Numbered from the stretch's first letter, positions 35,503 to 47,454 are shown. The stretch: 64,000 nucleotides of DNA from Polytrichum commune (GCA_950295325.1 OX485806.1:55733169-55797168); one strand, 5' to 3'. A program made the numbers and translations. Notes: generated by a model not told the origin, from the letters alone.

Positions 35503-36561
35503 TGATGGGATGAACAATCAACCCCTTCATCTTGCAGACATTTATTTTTCATCCACCAAAATATCATCTGTCAAAAGAAAAAAAATTGGACTACCTGAGC
35601 ACTTTCATAAGATGGGGCTCCATGAATGGATGGCTTGGATGTGGTCTGCCCACGACCACACACCCTCCATTCACAATGCCTCAGTGACGTGGGTCTCCAT
35701 ACATGTGGAACCAGCCTGACAGATTTGAGCCTCGTCCGTAAATGCTCAAATCCCCGCCCAGATGCCGGGCCACACAATCCAACAAATTGCTGGCAAGAAG
35801 TTGCATGTACCCACCTGTCTTTCTTCGGATGCATCAAAGGCTGCCACATTCTAATCAACCAATGCTATGGGTTGGGAGGCTCATTTGGATCCTCAATCAC
35901 ACCCATGGTAGGTTCACCAATGACATCCCATTTCTAGCCCTCTAGGTGAGGCACATTTACATACCCCAGATTTGGGGTGAACATGCCCACTCATAAATTG
36001 ATTGTAAAAAATGCACTACCAACATCTCCCATGTACATTAGTGAGCTACCGCCATGAGTACATCAGGTGGGATCTTCTGTGGTGGCTGTTATGTCGCTCG
36101 TTGCTGGCCTTACATGTTTTCTAGCTCCATTCAATGCCTTGGCCATACATCCTGCTAGAAATCACCTCGTTGCTGGTTGAGCTGTACTTATGATGTGAGG
36201 GCCTCATGAGGTATACATGTTCATAGAGTCTACCATCAGTGAGAGCAGAAACGCTGATTGTTGTGTAGAACCTGGGAAAGTGCTATTTCTGACAATTAAT
36301 ACTAAAGTCGGGGCCCCTTCCCCTACATACTTACAGACTAAAAATAGAAGAAAAAACATTTTTGGAATATCCATGACGTTAACAAAGATGATGATGATGA
36401 GGTGTTACCAATATCATCAGATGAAGCTGACCAGCAGCGAGGATGCAGACATAAATTGCAGGTGCTGTTTCCATATTTAGAGGTTGATAAACCCTGATGT
36501 TATCACCCTCCAAAATTCAAACCAATCTTGTAGCAGTAGAACCCTTGCAATTGTTGTGTGA
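35503..36561. other. 3' flank of APC1, less AT-rich
   Basis: About 1 kb of more balanced base composition lies downstream of the APC1 stop codon. Overlapping frames at 35571-35945 on both strands have no recognisable domain. It probably includes the 3' UTR of APC1; a minus-strand AATAAA occurs at about 35541-35546 but is far from the stop codon, so I do not assign a polyadenylation site. Confidence 0.4.
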
Positions 36562-39500
36562 CTAGGTCATATTTAGTATATAACCTTTAGCCAAGTTCTC
36601 AGTCCTATCTACTTCAATGGTGTAGTGACTAGATTGGAGGCACCGATTGATATGTAAAAGAGCAGGCAATGGTGTGCCAGGTAGAACAAGAGCAAGTGAA
36701 GGCAATGAAGCATGTGAATCCGTCTGTGCCATGTTTTGCAATCCAGGAAGTACTTTTGCCAGGTGCTGAAGAGCAGCAGTCACAAGCCGTGGCTGGGGAA
36801 TTCCACACCAACATAGGAAACATGAGAACAGTATGCAACGGACTTGCACACCTTGGGGCATGGTTCTCTTTGATCCCAACTCTAATTGGTGAGACTGAAA
36901 TGATGGAAACTCATGGTTTTCAAGGTATAAGCGAAGCTCTGGATTATAGGGCATAGATTCTGGTGCGTGGACCTCAAAGGTCAAAATCAAAGGGCTGCTG
37001 AGGACATCATCAACCCGCTTTGCCAGGGCAGCGACAAAAGTGCGCTGGACAAGTGGTCCACCACCTCCTCTTTGGCCAGACAGATCACAGTAGGCTACTG
37101 CCACCTTCAGACTCTGAACAGAGAGAGAGTCACTGCACATGCAGTTAACACTGCTTCCTTGACCACTTGCCCTGTCTACCAAGGCCTCCACAGCTGTATA
37201 CAAAGACAAATATGTCTGCAGTAAAGCTGGCCGGTCACTGCTCACAGACTTGAATAAAGCAAGCAAACAGAATTCGTTAAATTTGCCCTGTGACTTACTG
37301 TTGTAAGCTCTTTTGCAGAAGAGCTGGGCAAATGCCAGCATGCTAGGATCAGCTGAGAATGTGCTCACTAGCTGATCTACTTTGGAGAATTCACAATTGC
37401 TTGATAACTCCAAATAGCTGCGATCACCATCTTTATGAAATGCACGAGAGAGTAAAGAACGACATCCAATAGGGTCATCTGCATACGAGCAGGCTCCCAC
37501 TTTTCGCTTAACATACAAGGTACCCCCAAGAAAATGTCCTCCTGAAGCTCCTGATGCCCACCATAGTTGGTCAATTGCAGGGGACTTAATATCTTGAGGC
37601 CAATAGCGTGGCCCACAAACCCGCACACGCTTCAACAAATGTCGCTCTGGAAGAATGCAAGGGGTTACATGGCTATATGAAGTTTCACTGCAAAATAGAG
37701 ATTCCTTCAGAGTCATTTCAATGGGGACATACACAGGTAATTGTGTGTCCACATCCACTGTCTGCAAGCTGCGGGCCTCTGTAGCCAACACATATAGGTG
37801 TCGAAATGCCTGTAGATGACACCGGTGATCACTAGGAGTCACCGGGAATCTAGGATACAACGCAATCAGGAGTGCTGCAACTGCACCATTGTCAGTAGCA
37901 AATGTCAAACCCCCTCCACCAAGAAAAAGAAAACCAATGGCCATACTTATAGCCATGTGGTTGCCAAATGTAATTGCTCCATCAGAATCTGTTCGTCGTC
38001 TCAGGAATCTTAAAAGCCTGAAAGTTTCAAGGTGACCTGTACCAGCCATGACCAAGCTCAGAGACAGAACAGCAACATTCAAACACGCCTCAAGAGTTCC
38101 TCGATCCACATATTGGCGCCTGTTATTAGCACTTGTAGCTGCACCATGTGTAACTCCTGCATGTTTTTCAGTATAAAAATAGATTGTATACTGTCTTAAC
38201 AACAGTTGAGCTTCTGCACTGGCTGTTCCTGCATATTTAAGTCCTATTGACAAGCAAGCCCCAGCAAGGATGTAGACATTCGCTTGTGCAAGAGCTTCTA
38301 TATCTGCTTCAGCATTCAAGGGCAGCTCAGGTGAACCATCCCCCTTTAAAAAGGTTGTCATTGCTTCCTTAACAATACCCGGTATTTGGGCTTGTATCCA
38401 CTCTTCTGTTGCCTGCACACTGTCCCATAGGATGATACTCCTTGCCACAAGCCGTAATAAGATGAAGTCAGGACGCACATATTCCAGTGCAAAATGTGTA
38501 TCTGGTATGGCCAGCCTTGCTGCTACCACTTCACAATTGGTCTTCAAAAACATCAGTCCCAGAGCTAGTATTGCACCAGGTGCAGTGACATCCAAACTGA
38601 CTGTGGAGCCTTCCATAAGCTGTGACTGGTCCTCAAAACTTCTTGAATTTAGACTGCTTGCGGGCATTGTGCCATCAAACCTTTGTAGTCTCTCATCGGT
38701 AGGCTCACTGCCACCAGACATGTAGTGCCGTAAGCGGTCTTCAATGTGCAGATCAGCTAAACCCCAGGCATCCCTACCTCTACCCAATGTTACCAGCCCC
38801 AAGGCAAGCCCTGCTGCAAGAGCATATCCTTCCCTGTCCAGCACATTATCACCTCCTGGTTTCCGACCAATTTCCGCAAGCAAAATCTCTGTTGTTAAAC
38901 GATGGGCTGATCCTTGATACAGGAGCCCCACAGCCAACAAAGCTGCGGACTGCACAAGAGTTGGCAGTTCTAGCTCAGGAAATGTAGGAGGATGTCTTGT
39001 AGGAATATGGAGATACAACATCTTTGAAATTCCTGGATCCATAGTGCCACGATAAGCTGTAGACATGCCTAAGAGCACACCCACAGTAGTTGCCTCGTGC
39101 TCCTGCGAAAGATATCGATAGACATCAGTGGCTGCAAGCACACCAAGATGATTGTGCAACCCAAGCGCCATGAGCAAGCCTGCATGTGAGTAATTTGGTT
39201 CATCAGGTTTGTTATACACAATCCAGGTGCGGCTGATCTTTGGCTGACCAGGTGCAAGTCTTAGACCTGCAGCAACACCGTTGTGAAACTCGGGCCATGA
39301 AGTCACATCAGCAAGGTTACCTGTGTTTGGATCAAGATTCACAGTGGCATCATGCTGTGAGGGAAGGCGTCCAGCCAGGACAAGTTTAGGAATGGGAAGA
39401 GCCTCCGTCAAGATTGGGCGCGATGTGGCCAAAGTGAAAGCCCCTCGCCCCAATGGTAATCCTGTTGTTCGCTGGGCTAACTGCCATAGCTGAGACTGTT

Positions 39501-42462
39501 GCTGATTTGCAATGTCAGGATCACTGACATCTGGCGCATTAGTTGTTTGCACAGCTACTGGCTTTGAAGATCCCAACAACCGCCTCACCTCATTTAGGCG
39601 AAGGTCCCGACCAAATCGGAAGGGTGCTGAAGTGGTTGAAATGTGCTCCATGCCATCAACCAAGTGCAATTCTTCTCCACATACCTGATCATCAGGATCT
39701 CTAACATCATTTGGATCACATGAGGCTGGTAGAATAGGGACCGGTCTTAGGTGTAGCATGTATGGCGCCACCATCCAGACATCATCCGTATTGTTCTCAG
39801 AGGTGGGATAAACTAAGCTGGACCCCCCACCACAATTACCCACTGCCTTCAGTTTTATTGAGACTGGTAAATGCCTATAGGCAAGATCATCACGGCCAAC
39901 AAGAACATAAGCTTGAACTGGCCAATCACCTGGAGGCACTTCTCGGCACTCATCCAAAGCATGACGTAGCGGAAGAGAGACACCGGGAGGCAGGCGATCT
40001 AGATCAGGCAACCCAAATTCCTCGGCCACCATAGCAAGCACTGTCCTCTGCTCGGCACTAGTTGCAGTTCCTGCTGCAATATGTAGCTGTACGCCTGATG
40101 GCAGGAGCCCATTCTTCAGTAGACCTCCTGCCAATACCTCATAAAACCCAACAACTTTCCGTGACCACTGCACACAAGTTGCCTTTGCCTTGGTAAGTAG
40201 ATCTGGCAAGTATTTTGAGCTCTCAGCTGGACATTTGGTTCTCAAAGAATCCTCCAGCCATTTGAAAAGGTTGGGAGGTTCCCTTGTTTCAATTCGCAGC
40301 CTAGTTGATTCTAGAGGTTTAGCAACAGCTTGGACAGCCATAGGGAAGTCCCGAGCATACTGATCGACGTAGTCGAGTTCCCCTGCTGCCGCTGCTAGAG
40401 TGCTAAGTGTAGCTGCCAACTGCCACAGCTCTCGCCAGCGCAGAGTATCAAGCTTGCAATCTTCATAAACAGCATGGAGAACTTCAAGTATCTCTAGCAT
40501 GACTGAGAAACAAACGGCTGTTTCCGCATCAGTATTTTCTGCAAGACTTTGACCGAGCGAAGGAGAAGTTTCTGTAATGACCGAAGCTTCTGGGATGGAC
40601 AGTCTCCTATATTTCAAATTTGCCAAATTGCTTTGATGCATGCTACTTTGCAACAAATATTCCCAAGAAGATGATATCTCTTTCGTTTGGTTGCTTGATG
40701 CAAGCTTTGATAGTGTAAGAACCTCCCCTGGCATGTCTCTGATAATTTCAGTGAGGAGTCTAGAAAAAGCCGTCCATTCTAAATCAGGTCTCCCACCAGC
40801 TTTGGCTGTTGATACATATAGAGCATTCAATACGGGAAACTCTCTTTCCAGTAGCCTAGAAAGTATCCATCGATGCAGAGCTGGGCGGAGTCCTTGAGCT
40901 AAAGCATTCATACAGAGAATTGTGAGAGTTGATGAAAGAGTAAAACCAACAGCACAGCGGTACATTTTGCCAGAATCTGTGACTACATTCACGCGCCCTT
41001 GTACTGCGTCACAAAGACCGACTATCCTCAGTGATTCATCTTGCCGATTCCCAGTAACATCCTGCAGCTTGTTTTCTGAGAGATCTTTGCTCCAAGGTGT
41101 GCTACTTAAAGATTGCACTGACGAAAGAGGAAGGTAATAACAGCATATCTGATGTCGACCAATATGGAGGGATAACTTTCCATCACGGGAAAGAGTCAGG
41201 ATATCGTAACAGGAAACTCCGCTGTTTTTGAGTCTTGGACGAGTTGCCACAACTGGTGCAGCTGAGATCGCAGGGATGCTCCATGCGACCTCCAATTTAG
41301 GTTTGACAGATAAATCGCTCGAAAAATCTGAACTGTGTAGTCGTAGGGAAAACAGCTGTTGTGACTCCGTAATCAAGAGACAGAGTACATACACCCCATC
41401 TTCATCAGTTGCCAAAATCGTCTCACTTGCTTGCTGGTGCCCGCCCTTCTTTGTCCAGACACGCTGAAGGCATGCGCTTCCTGATTTTTCTAGTGCATGA
41501 CCATACGTAAGAGAATCTGAGTCAAAATTTGGTGGAGCAGCTTTTACTTGCCACACCGTGTGTTGCCTCTTACCTGTATGATATGTAACTACATAGGGGA
41601 CTAACATACTGCTCCATACTATTTTCTCCTCCATGGCTGAAAATAACCGCCATTTGCCACCTTCTTCAACTTGCACTGCTTGGGGTTCTTCGAGAGGGTG
41701 GTGAAGGTGGAAGAGAGACGACATATGTGTGACTGGGACAAGAGAAATGGGACTGCATCGACGAATACTAGACCCTCCACCAGAATGCAGAGCTCCAGGA
41801 GAGATTACACTGCCAGATCCTCCAAGTGCGCCTTCCCGGAATCCCTCACAATGCCAGTTGCGGTAGGGTGTAGGCGACTCCATTGCCAAGTTAGCACCTG
41901 AACTAACGAGGTGACTGATATCAGCACCTCGCTGTAATAGCAAGCCACATGGAAGTGGCCAGATTGATGCAACTGAGTATTGTAGTGGCACTGCATTCAT
42001 TTCACCCGATGGCGTATACGTTGATAAAGAATCTGAATGAAGTACACAAAGGAGTGGCTCCCTCATACCAATCAAACGACACCATTTGGCCTCCATAATG
42101 GCAGTCGACGCGCTAAAGCGTTTCCGTACCTGATGTCCAACACTCCACACAACCGTGTTCCCATGAATAAAAAGCTCCTCATCGTGGTTCCAGAATGACT
42201 CACCAGTCGCGGTCTGCTCCAAGGTTCTACTCCTGTCGCGCAACGAGTCCGCATCAAAAAGGCAATACCTATAAGGTAGCTCCACTCTCTCGACGCTTCG
42301 CCCTAAGCTGTTGCCCGCCCCGTTCTCTGCGACCAAATAACCTTCTTCATCCTTACATCTCCAGGCTGTCACCTTCAGACCGTAAGGCTGGAACGGTCCC
42401 AGGAGACATAAAGGCCTCCTTGACTTTGGCATTGCTGCGCTGCCCTCTTCCTTACAATCCAT
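36562..42462 (-). CDS. APC1: Anaphase-promoting complex subunit 1, intronless
   Basis: APC1 is the largest scaffold subunit of the anaphase-promoting complex/cyclosome, the nuclear ubiquitin ligase that targets cyclins and securin for destruction in mitosis. The frame is 1,966 codons without interruption, close to human APC1 (1,944). Residues about 20-560 form the N-terminal beta-propeller region, with the conserved HHPLEEPQ near 253. A helical middle follows to about 1,050. The proteasome/cyclosome (PC) repeats lie at about 1,110-1,560: FPELELPTLVQSAALLAVGL near 1,155, GGDNVLDREGYALAAGLALG near 1,203 and NHMAISMAIGFLFLGGGGL near 1,500. A conserved C-terminal domain extends to the TAG stop. 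An in-frame TAA lies directly before the chosen ATG; MPKSRR at residue 11 is an alternative start. Plant APC1 genes I know of have many introns, so this is a retrocopy or a lineage with intron loss. An open frame this long suggests selection. Confidence 0.96.
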   Translation of the reverse strand: MDCKEEGSAAMPKSRRPLCLLGPFQPYGLKVTAWRCKDEEGYLVAENGAGNSLGRSVERVELPYRYCLFDADSLRDRSRTLEQTATGESFWNHDEELFIHGNTVVWSVGHQVRKRFSASTAIMEAKWCRLIGMREPLLCVLHSDSLSTYTPSGEMNAVPLQYSVASIWPLPCGLLLQRGADISHLVSSGANLAMESPTPYRNWHCEGFREGALGGSGSVISPGALHSGGGSSIRRCSPISLVPVTHMSSLFHLHHPLEEPQAVQVEEGGKWRLFSAMEEKIVWSSMLVPYVVTYHTGKRQHTVWQVKAAPPNFDSDSLTYGHALEKSGSACLQRVWTKKGGHQQASETILATDEDGVYVLCLLITESQQLFSLRLHSSDFSSDLSVKPKLEVAWSIPAISAAPVVATRPRLKNSGVSCYDILTLSRDGKLSLHIGRHQICCYYLPLSSVQSLSSTPWSKDLSENKLQDVTGNRQDESLRIVGLCDAVQGRVNVVTDSGKMYRCAVGFTLSSTLTILCMNALAQGLRPALHRWILSRLLEREFPVLNALYVSTAKAGGRPDLEWTAFSRLLTEIIRDMPGEVLTLSKLASSNQTKEISSSWEYLLQSSMHQSNLANLKYRRLSIPEASVITETSPSLGQSLAENTDAETAVCFSVMLEILEVLHAVYEDCKLDTLRWRELWQLAATLSTLAAAAGELDYVDQYARDFPMAVQAVAKPLESTRLRIETREPPNLFKWLEDSLRTKCPAESSKYLPDLLTKAKATCVQWSRKVVGFYEVLAGGLLKNGLLPSGVQLHIAAGTATSAEQRTVLAMVAEEFGLPDLDRLPPGVSLPLRHALDECREVPPGDWPVQAYVLVGRDDLAYRHLPVSIKLKAVGNCGGGSSLVYPTSENNTDDVWMVAPYMLHLRPVPILPASCDPNDVRDPDDQVCGEELHLVDGMEHISTTSAPFRFGRDLRLNEVRRLLGSSKPVAVQTTNAPDVSDPDIANQQQSQLWQLAQRTTGLPLGRGAFTLATSRPILTEALPIPKLVLAGRLPSQHDATVNLDPNTGNLADVTSWPEFHNGVAAGLRLAPGQPKISRTWIVYNKPDEPNYSHAGLLMALGLHNHLGVLAATDVYRYLSQEHEATTVGVLLGMSTAYRGTMDPGISKMLYLHIPTRHPPTFPELELPTLVQSAALLAVGLLYQGSAHRLTTEILLAEIGRKPGGDNVLDREGYALAAGLALGLVTLGRGRDAWGLADLHIEDRLRHYMSGGSEPTDERLQRFDGTMPASSLNSRSFEDQSQLMEGSTVSLDVTAPGAILALGLMFLKTNCEVVAARLAIPDTHFALEYVRPDFILLRLVARSIILWDSVQATEEWIQAQIPGIVKEAMTTFLKGDGSPELPLNAEADIEALAQANVYILAGACLSIGLKYAGTASAEAQLLLRQYTIYFYTEKHAGVTHGAATSANNRRQYVDRGTLEACLNVAVLSLSLVMAGTGHLETFRLLRFLRRRTDSDGAITFGNHMAISMAIGFLFLGGGGLTFATDNGAVAALLIALYPRFPVTPSDHRCHLQAFRHLYVLATEARSLQTVDVDTQLPVYVPIEMTLKESLFCSETSYSHVTPCILPERHLLKRVRVCGPRYWPQDIKSPAIDQLWWASGASGGHFLGGTLYVKRKVGACSYADDPIGCRSLLSRAFHKDGDRSYLELSSNCEFSKVDQLVSTFSADPSMLAFAQLFCKRAYNSKSQGKFNEFCLLALFKSVSSDRPALLQTYLSLYTAVEALVDRASGQGSSVNCMCSDSLSVQSLKVAVAYCDLSGQRGGGGPLVQRTFVAALAKRVDDVLSSPLILTFEVHAPESMPYNPELRLYLENHEFPSFQSHQLELGSKRTMPQGVQVRCILFSCFLCWCGIPQPRLVTAALQHLAKVLPGLQNMAQTDSHASLPSLALVLPGTPLPALLHINRCLQSSHYTIEVDRTENLAKGYILNMT

Positions 42463-42810
42463 TTATCGCAACTTTTTTGTGTTCCATGAACAACGCACCT
42501 CGCTACCATAGTACCCTGTTCTCCTCTCAAATCCCCAGGGTGTTTGGGAATGAGCAGTTCACAAACCGAGAGCAACGAAGGGGTCAAGCAATGGCCGTGA
42601 GGCGAGGTTTCACTGGTTCCCGCTCCGGTCGACTCCATCTCCGGAAGGGGACTCGGGCCGTATTATTGGGGCGCCCGGCCTGGCCACTAACGGCTCCTCA
42701 AATGAGGACCGACGCCTATGGCCTCCCCGCCCCGTTCGACTTACGTTGCCCACAAATCCCATATCGAATGCACCTCTCTTGAAGGTCCACTATATATATA
42801 ATTCCACTTC
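42463..42810 (-). promoter_or_regulatory. Probable APC1 promoter and 5' UTR
   Basis: A minus-strand TATA-like box, TTATATATATAG, at about 42790-42802 lies some 330 bp upstream of the APC1 ATG. The sequence between is GC- and CpG-rich compared with the window, consistent with a 5' UTR of about 300 bases and a start near 42760-42775. The plus-strand frame across 42195-42782 is a by-product of this composition. The start site is inferred. Confidence 0.5.
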
Positions 42811-43430
42811 CACTCCAAGTTCACTTCAATTTAGTCCATAAACAATTGCCAAGGATGTCATTTTCAAATTCGCACCCATTACAATAGAATATAGTAAATT
42901 AGTAGAAATTCCCATGAATATTCATACACACTCAAAAAAACCAAGTCAATTCACAAACTACAAATGAATTAGCCTAAAATAACCATTTCAATTTATAAAC
43001 AACAAAAGGTTTTTACAAATGGTATGTCACACAAGGGTCATAATTTCATCAATAATAAGGAATTTTCTTCATTTTTTATTTCCAAGTTGATTTCAATTAT
43101 GAACATAATTGAGTACGTTGTACATAAATTAAAATTCGGCTCCCATTGTCAACCAATTCAAATCATAAACAAACTGATGAAGTGATCAAAGCAAGAGTCG
43201 CAGTAATTAATTACATAAATGTGAAACCAAAAAATGAAAAAAATAAGGATTCTAAAATTTAAAAATGTCAAAGTGGTTAGGGTTACAATATTCATTTTTG
43301 TTCACCGCCACTCTTTCAACATTGACATCTTTGTATGCATTATGTAGTTGAGAACTTCGTGAAATTTCTTGTGTGTTGTGTAGCATTGGTTCCATAATAT
43401 GTGAGATGCAATTTGTAGAATTATCTGTAG
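42811..43430. other. AT-rich upstream stretch without a gene
   Basis: Nothing recognisable apart from possible outer sequences of the Tc1 element that follows. Confidence 0.4.
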
Positions 43431-43519
43431 TTGTATGCCTTTGTTGTCTCAAGAATAAAAACAACAAATTTTTGGTGCAACTTAGAAGGGGTATTCTACA
43501 CACAAAGTTGTCACTTTCG

Positions 43520-44420
43520 TGGGCATGAGCCAATATTTTGTAACACATATGAGGTAGGATATAGGGGCGAGATTGAAAAACGAATAAAAACACGTCCAAA
43601 GCTTCTTGCAAACTGAGAAAAATGATGTTGTATCACCCTCATTACTAGAGGTCGACTTAAAAATACATATGCAACAACAATACAAATTCGATATGAAACA
43701 AGTAAATTGTTGTCTAGCATCATTGTAAGGCGTGCTTTGAGAGAGTTTGGATCGGGTGCACAAAATATTGAAAAAAACGCCATTAGTGAGTCGTAAACAT
43801 GTTATCACACGCTTGAGGTTTGCTCAAAGGTATGAGAATTGGACCATTGATAATTGGAAACGTGTGTTTTTAGTGACGAGGCAAAGATAAATAGGTTTAA
43901 CTCAAATGATAGGTCATGGTGTTGGATTGGAGGTGGAGAACGCATTGGACCTCAACATGCCCATTAGACCGTGAAGCACGGTGGTGGGTCAGTGATGATT
44001 TGTGGGGATGCATGACAACTTTTGGGCCAGGAACATTGTACAAAATTGAAGGTAGGATGGATAGGTTGTACAAATTTATTTTGGAAATTTCTATGGTCCA
44101 CTATACAACATTACAATCTAGATCTAAGTAGGTTGATCTTTCAACATGACAATGATTCTAAAATCACCAGCAAAAGCATCCCAAAATGGTTGGCATTACA
44201 ACCATTTCAACTCCTTCAATGGCCTACACAAACTTTAAATTTGAATCACATTGAACATTTTTGGGCATTTCTCAAACGATGTTTGAATGAATTTACAACA
44301 CCTCCAAAAGGTCTCCAATAATTGTGGGAGCATATGTGTTTAGAGTACCCAATTTTAGTGAACATGATTGAATGGCGTTTAATGAGAGCATGCCACAAAG
44401 ACTTGATATTGTGCTAAAAA
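43520..44420 (+). pseudogene. Second Tc1-like DD34E transposase, degenerate
   Basis: Plus-strand reading in shifting frames gives a helix-turn-helix trace (RGEIEKRIKTRPKLL near 43570), then LRFAQRYENWTIDNWKRV near 43820. GPQH, VKHGGGSVMIWG-like and TTFGPGTLYKIEGRMDRLYK follow (43930-44070), then LIFQHDNDSK with the second aspartate near 44150, LALQPFQLLQWPT, and NLNHIEHFWAFLKRCL near 44240 with the glutamate 34 residues on. It differs from the transposase at 4290-5958, so two Tc1 families are present. Many frameshifts and stops make it a dead copy. I did not identify terminal repeats. Confidence 0.88.
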
Positions 44421-46331
44421 ATAAGGGGTTATTGGACCAAATACTGAGGATTTATTAAGCAACTTGAACAAAATTGAGTATTTGTACATATTTTTATCAT
44501 TTGGTTTTGCAACATATTTTCATACTAATAATGTCATGAGAAATTTTGCATAAATGTGCACAAATTTGTGCAATATCATATTAAATTTTCAAATCAAAAA
44601 CTTGTGAATTTTTGTGGTTCTTTGTTGAAGATGGGTATGTTCCACTTTATGGATAGTTTCACTTGAAAATTAAATTTTTAGTAAATTATTTGTTTTTTAT
44701 GTGGAAGTGAATAAAATATATATGTCGAACCTTGAATACAAGGTGCACTTAATATGGGGTTTGTGCACAAACGGCCTTTCAAAGTGTTTTTGTCAAGCGG
44801 GACAAGCAAAGGTGTCAACCCTCTTTTGAGGAGCCCGTTAGGGTCAAGGGGCAAACATTGACCCATGTCCCTACTTCATACCAAAAAATGCCATGCAAAC
44901 ACATGATTATAAAATTTCAAGGTAGGCAACCTTTTTTGACAAATATATGTACAATGGGTCAAAAAGTGGGTTTCACGAACTCCATTGGGAACTATGTCTC
45001 GCTTAAACTAACTTTAACGATGAATTTTACATGCAATTTGGAAAGTATGTTGATGGCTATTAGGTGTGGGTGCTAGACCGTTGTGGTGCACATGACACAA
45101 ATTAGAGTCCCCACTCCAACATCTTCATGCCTTCATTTTTTGCGAAATGTGGCTCTCACACGTAGTCCAAATAAAGTTTAGTTTGAGGTTCTTTGGAAAT
45201 GTTTCAAAATCCATTTATTGTGAGCGTTACTTGATCATTCAATTTGTGGATGAAACTTGTGAATTGGGTGATTCATGGAATGTAACGGGTTCCCAAACTA
45301 AAAAAAAAAACAATTTTGGCCTTACATCTAGATGCAACAATACGGATCTCATAGGCATCCTTACACAACCCTTTTTTTGGTAGAAGCTAAGGACTTGAGC
45401 CCAGTGATGCCATGTCTTTGGAACCTACTATACACAGGGGCAAATTTTTTGGGGTATAGATGAGAAATGGAATATCTACAAAATGCTCAAGCAATTGGGG
45501 TGCTATAGTGGGATAGGGCTCCCAATGGAGTTCCATGCCCTTTTTTGCACCCCCGATTCTTTGAGATTTTGTATAAATATAATTTAATTCCCAAATCTAT
45601 CACCAAATATGGTGTATGCGCCAGTGATTGACCAAATTGAGTACATTTTTTCCTAGTACACAAACCTGGGTTCAACTCCACACATGGGAATGTCAATGTG
45701 TTTTTTTTGGGTGTGTGTTTCCTCACACTCTAAGTGTGTAGTCAAAGCTCATTGAGAACAAAATTTTAATCTTATATAAAAATAAAATATGCATGATATA
45801 CGGGATAGATTCAAGATGAATTTTGAGGAATGGATGATTTAGTTTGGTTCAGGTTGCGTGAGAAAAAACAATGACAACCGATTTAGACCATCCATATAGA
45901 TTTGACCACCAACATCTTTAGTCCAACCCTACAAAATTGACTCTCTATAGGAGCCAGAGACTTAACCCTATGACATATGGTGAAGGCTTGGTGGAATCGT
46001 AGGCTTGGGAGTGCCCCCAAAAGATTGACTGCTAAATGCAAGCCAAACAACTTATTTGTAGAAGGCGTGCATGGGGCTCTAAAGACGTTGGAAGTTGTGT
46101 CACGGGGGGATCACACCCCCTTACATTTTGTAACCACGTGCGATAATGGGGTATTTTATGGGGGGATATTTATGCACCTCTCAATATTTTTTTCCTCCCT
46201 ATTTGTAGATATAAAGCTACTTTGACATATTTTTTAGCACCCTATATTTATTTGTAATTATTTAGAGAGGCTATTTTTTGGCACCATATTTTTTTTAATA
46301 AATCATACAAGTACCAAATAGTAGACGGAAT
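44421..46331. other. AT-rich stretch without a supported gene
   Basis: Short frames only, with no known domain on either strand. Confidence 0.4.
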
Positions 46332-46339
46332 ACTATAGC

Positions 46340-47454
46340 CAGTGCTCAAAATTGAAGCCCTCATATGAATTTCATTTTGAAGGGCTCTGAAATTTTAGCA
46401 TTGCAATTGAAGGGCATATCTAAATCTAGGACGTCAATGGAAAATTTTCAAATAAATATAAAAATTATACTAAAATTATGCATGATTTGCATGGTACATG
46501 CTTCTAGTACAATGAAATAATGGAGAATCAACTATCTAACTCCACCTCTTGAAGTGACAATGCCTTACACTTGTTGGTTACTGTAGCGGTTTTCCAAGTG
46601 TCAAAAATGTCATTCCAATTTCCAATCCATGAATTCAACTCCCAAATTGTTTAGACTAACCCTCATCAATGCATCAAGTGTGTTAAGGTTTAGGCATGTT
46701 CTCCTTTCGCTCTTAGCCCAAATTATGCTTTGAAAAACCACGCTTACAAATAGCAGTGCTAGTAGGGATCACAAGTATGGCTTGCCATAGCGACATTAGG
46801 GTTGGCCAATTGATCTTAAACTCTCGGTCACGGCCACAAAAAAACCCAATCTTCATGCATACTTCGGTGTTGACAAGCTGAAGATAACATCTCCACAAAT
46901 TCGAGCAACTCCGCATTGGCTTGATCAACAAGTACAGAGCTCCACTTGAAATGTGTCACCAACCGGTTCAACCATTGCTCGGTTAAAGTGCCTCGATCCA
47001 ATGCATCCATGGGATAGTGTTTTGGGCTGAAAAGCCTGGCCGCATTAAAAATGGGCAAGTCGGGGAAGTGATCATTTAGTGAGTCAATAACCTTTTGGAC
47101 GTATAGTCTACCAAGGGTGATGCAATCCTCCAACGAGCCCCCTACATCACACCCGGGCATAGAGTCATAGTGCAAAGTATGCACTTTCTCACAACCAAAC
47201 CTATCAACATACAATTCCCATCTGGACTAATTCCCATTTGGATATGAGATCTGGAGCCCAAAGATAGACAGCCGGAGTTAAACGACTTCTTGAGATGATG
47301 AACAGTACTTGAAGGGTACTATTTATCCAGCACTTCAAGTGAAGGGAACACTTAGACATGAGGATTATGTTTTGAAGGGTTTTTTTCCTTGAGGTATTTT
47401 TTGAAGTCCCAAAACCCATTTGAAGGGCACTGAAGACTTCAATTTTGAGCATTG
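46340..47454 (-). mobile_element. hAT element, internally deleted, 1.1 kb
   Basis: The ends are inverted repeats CAGTGCTCAAAATTGAAG and, in reverse complement, CAATGCTCAAAATTGAAG. Flanking 8-bp duplications differ at one base: ACTATAGC at 46332-46339 and ACTATATC at 47455-47462. An 8-bp duplication and CA-G-G ends are hAT hallmarks. Inside, the motif TGAAGGGC recurs near both ends. The minus strand keeps only the C-terminal part of a transposase. Confidence 0.88.
46700..47215 (-). pseudogene. hAT transposase C-terminal remnant
   Basis: Minus-strand frames read DHFPDLPIFNAARLFSP and then, after a frame change, LMSLWQAILVIPTSTAICKR with GFSKHN. The last block is the hAT dimerisation motif (usually VLPVSTATCERGFS). 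The catalytic core upstream is missing. It resembles the KIAA1586/zinc-finger-862-like branch of hAT proteins, as far as motifs allow. Confidence 0.82.

Noticed and set aside
42195..42782. 195-codon plus-strand frame opposite the APC1 start
   Set aside because: It is antisense to the APC1 N-terminus and its GC-rich 5' flank, with no domain; a shadow frame.
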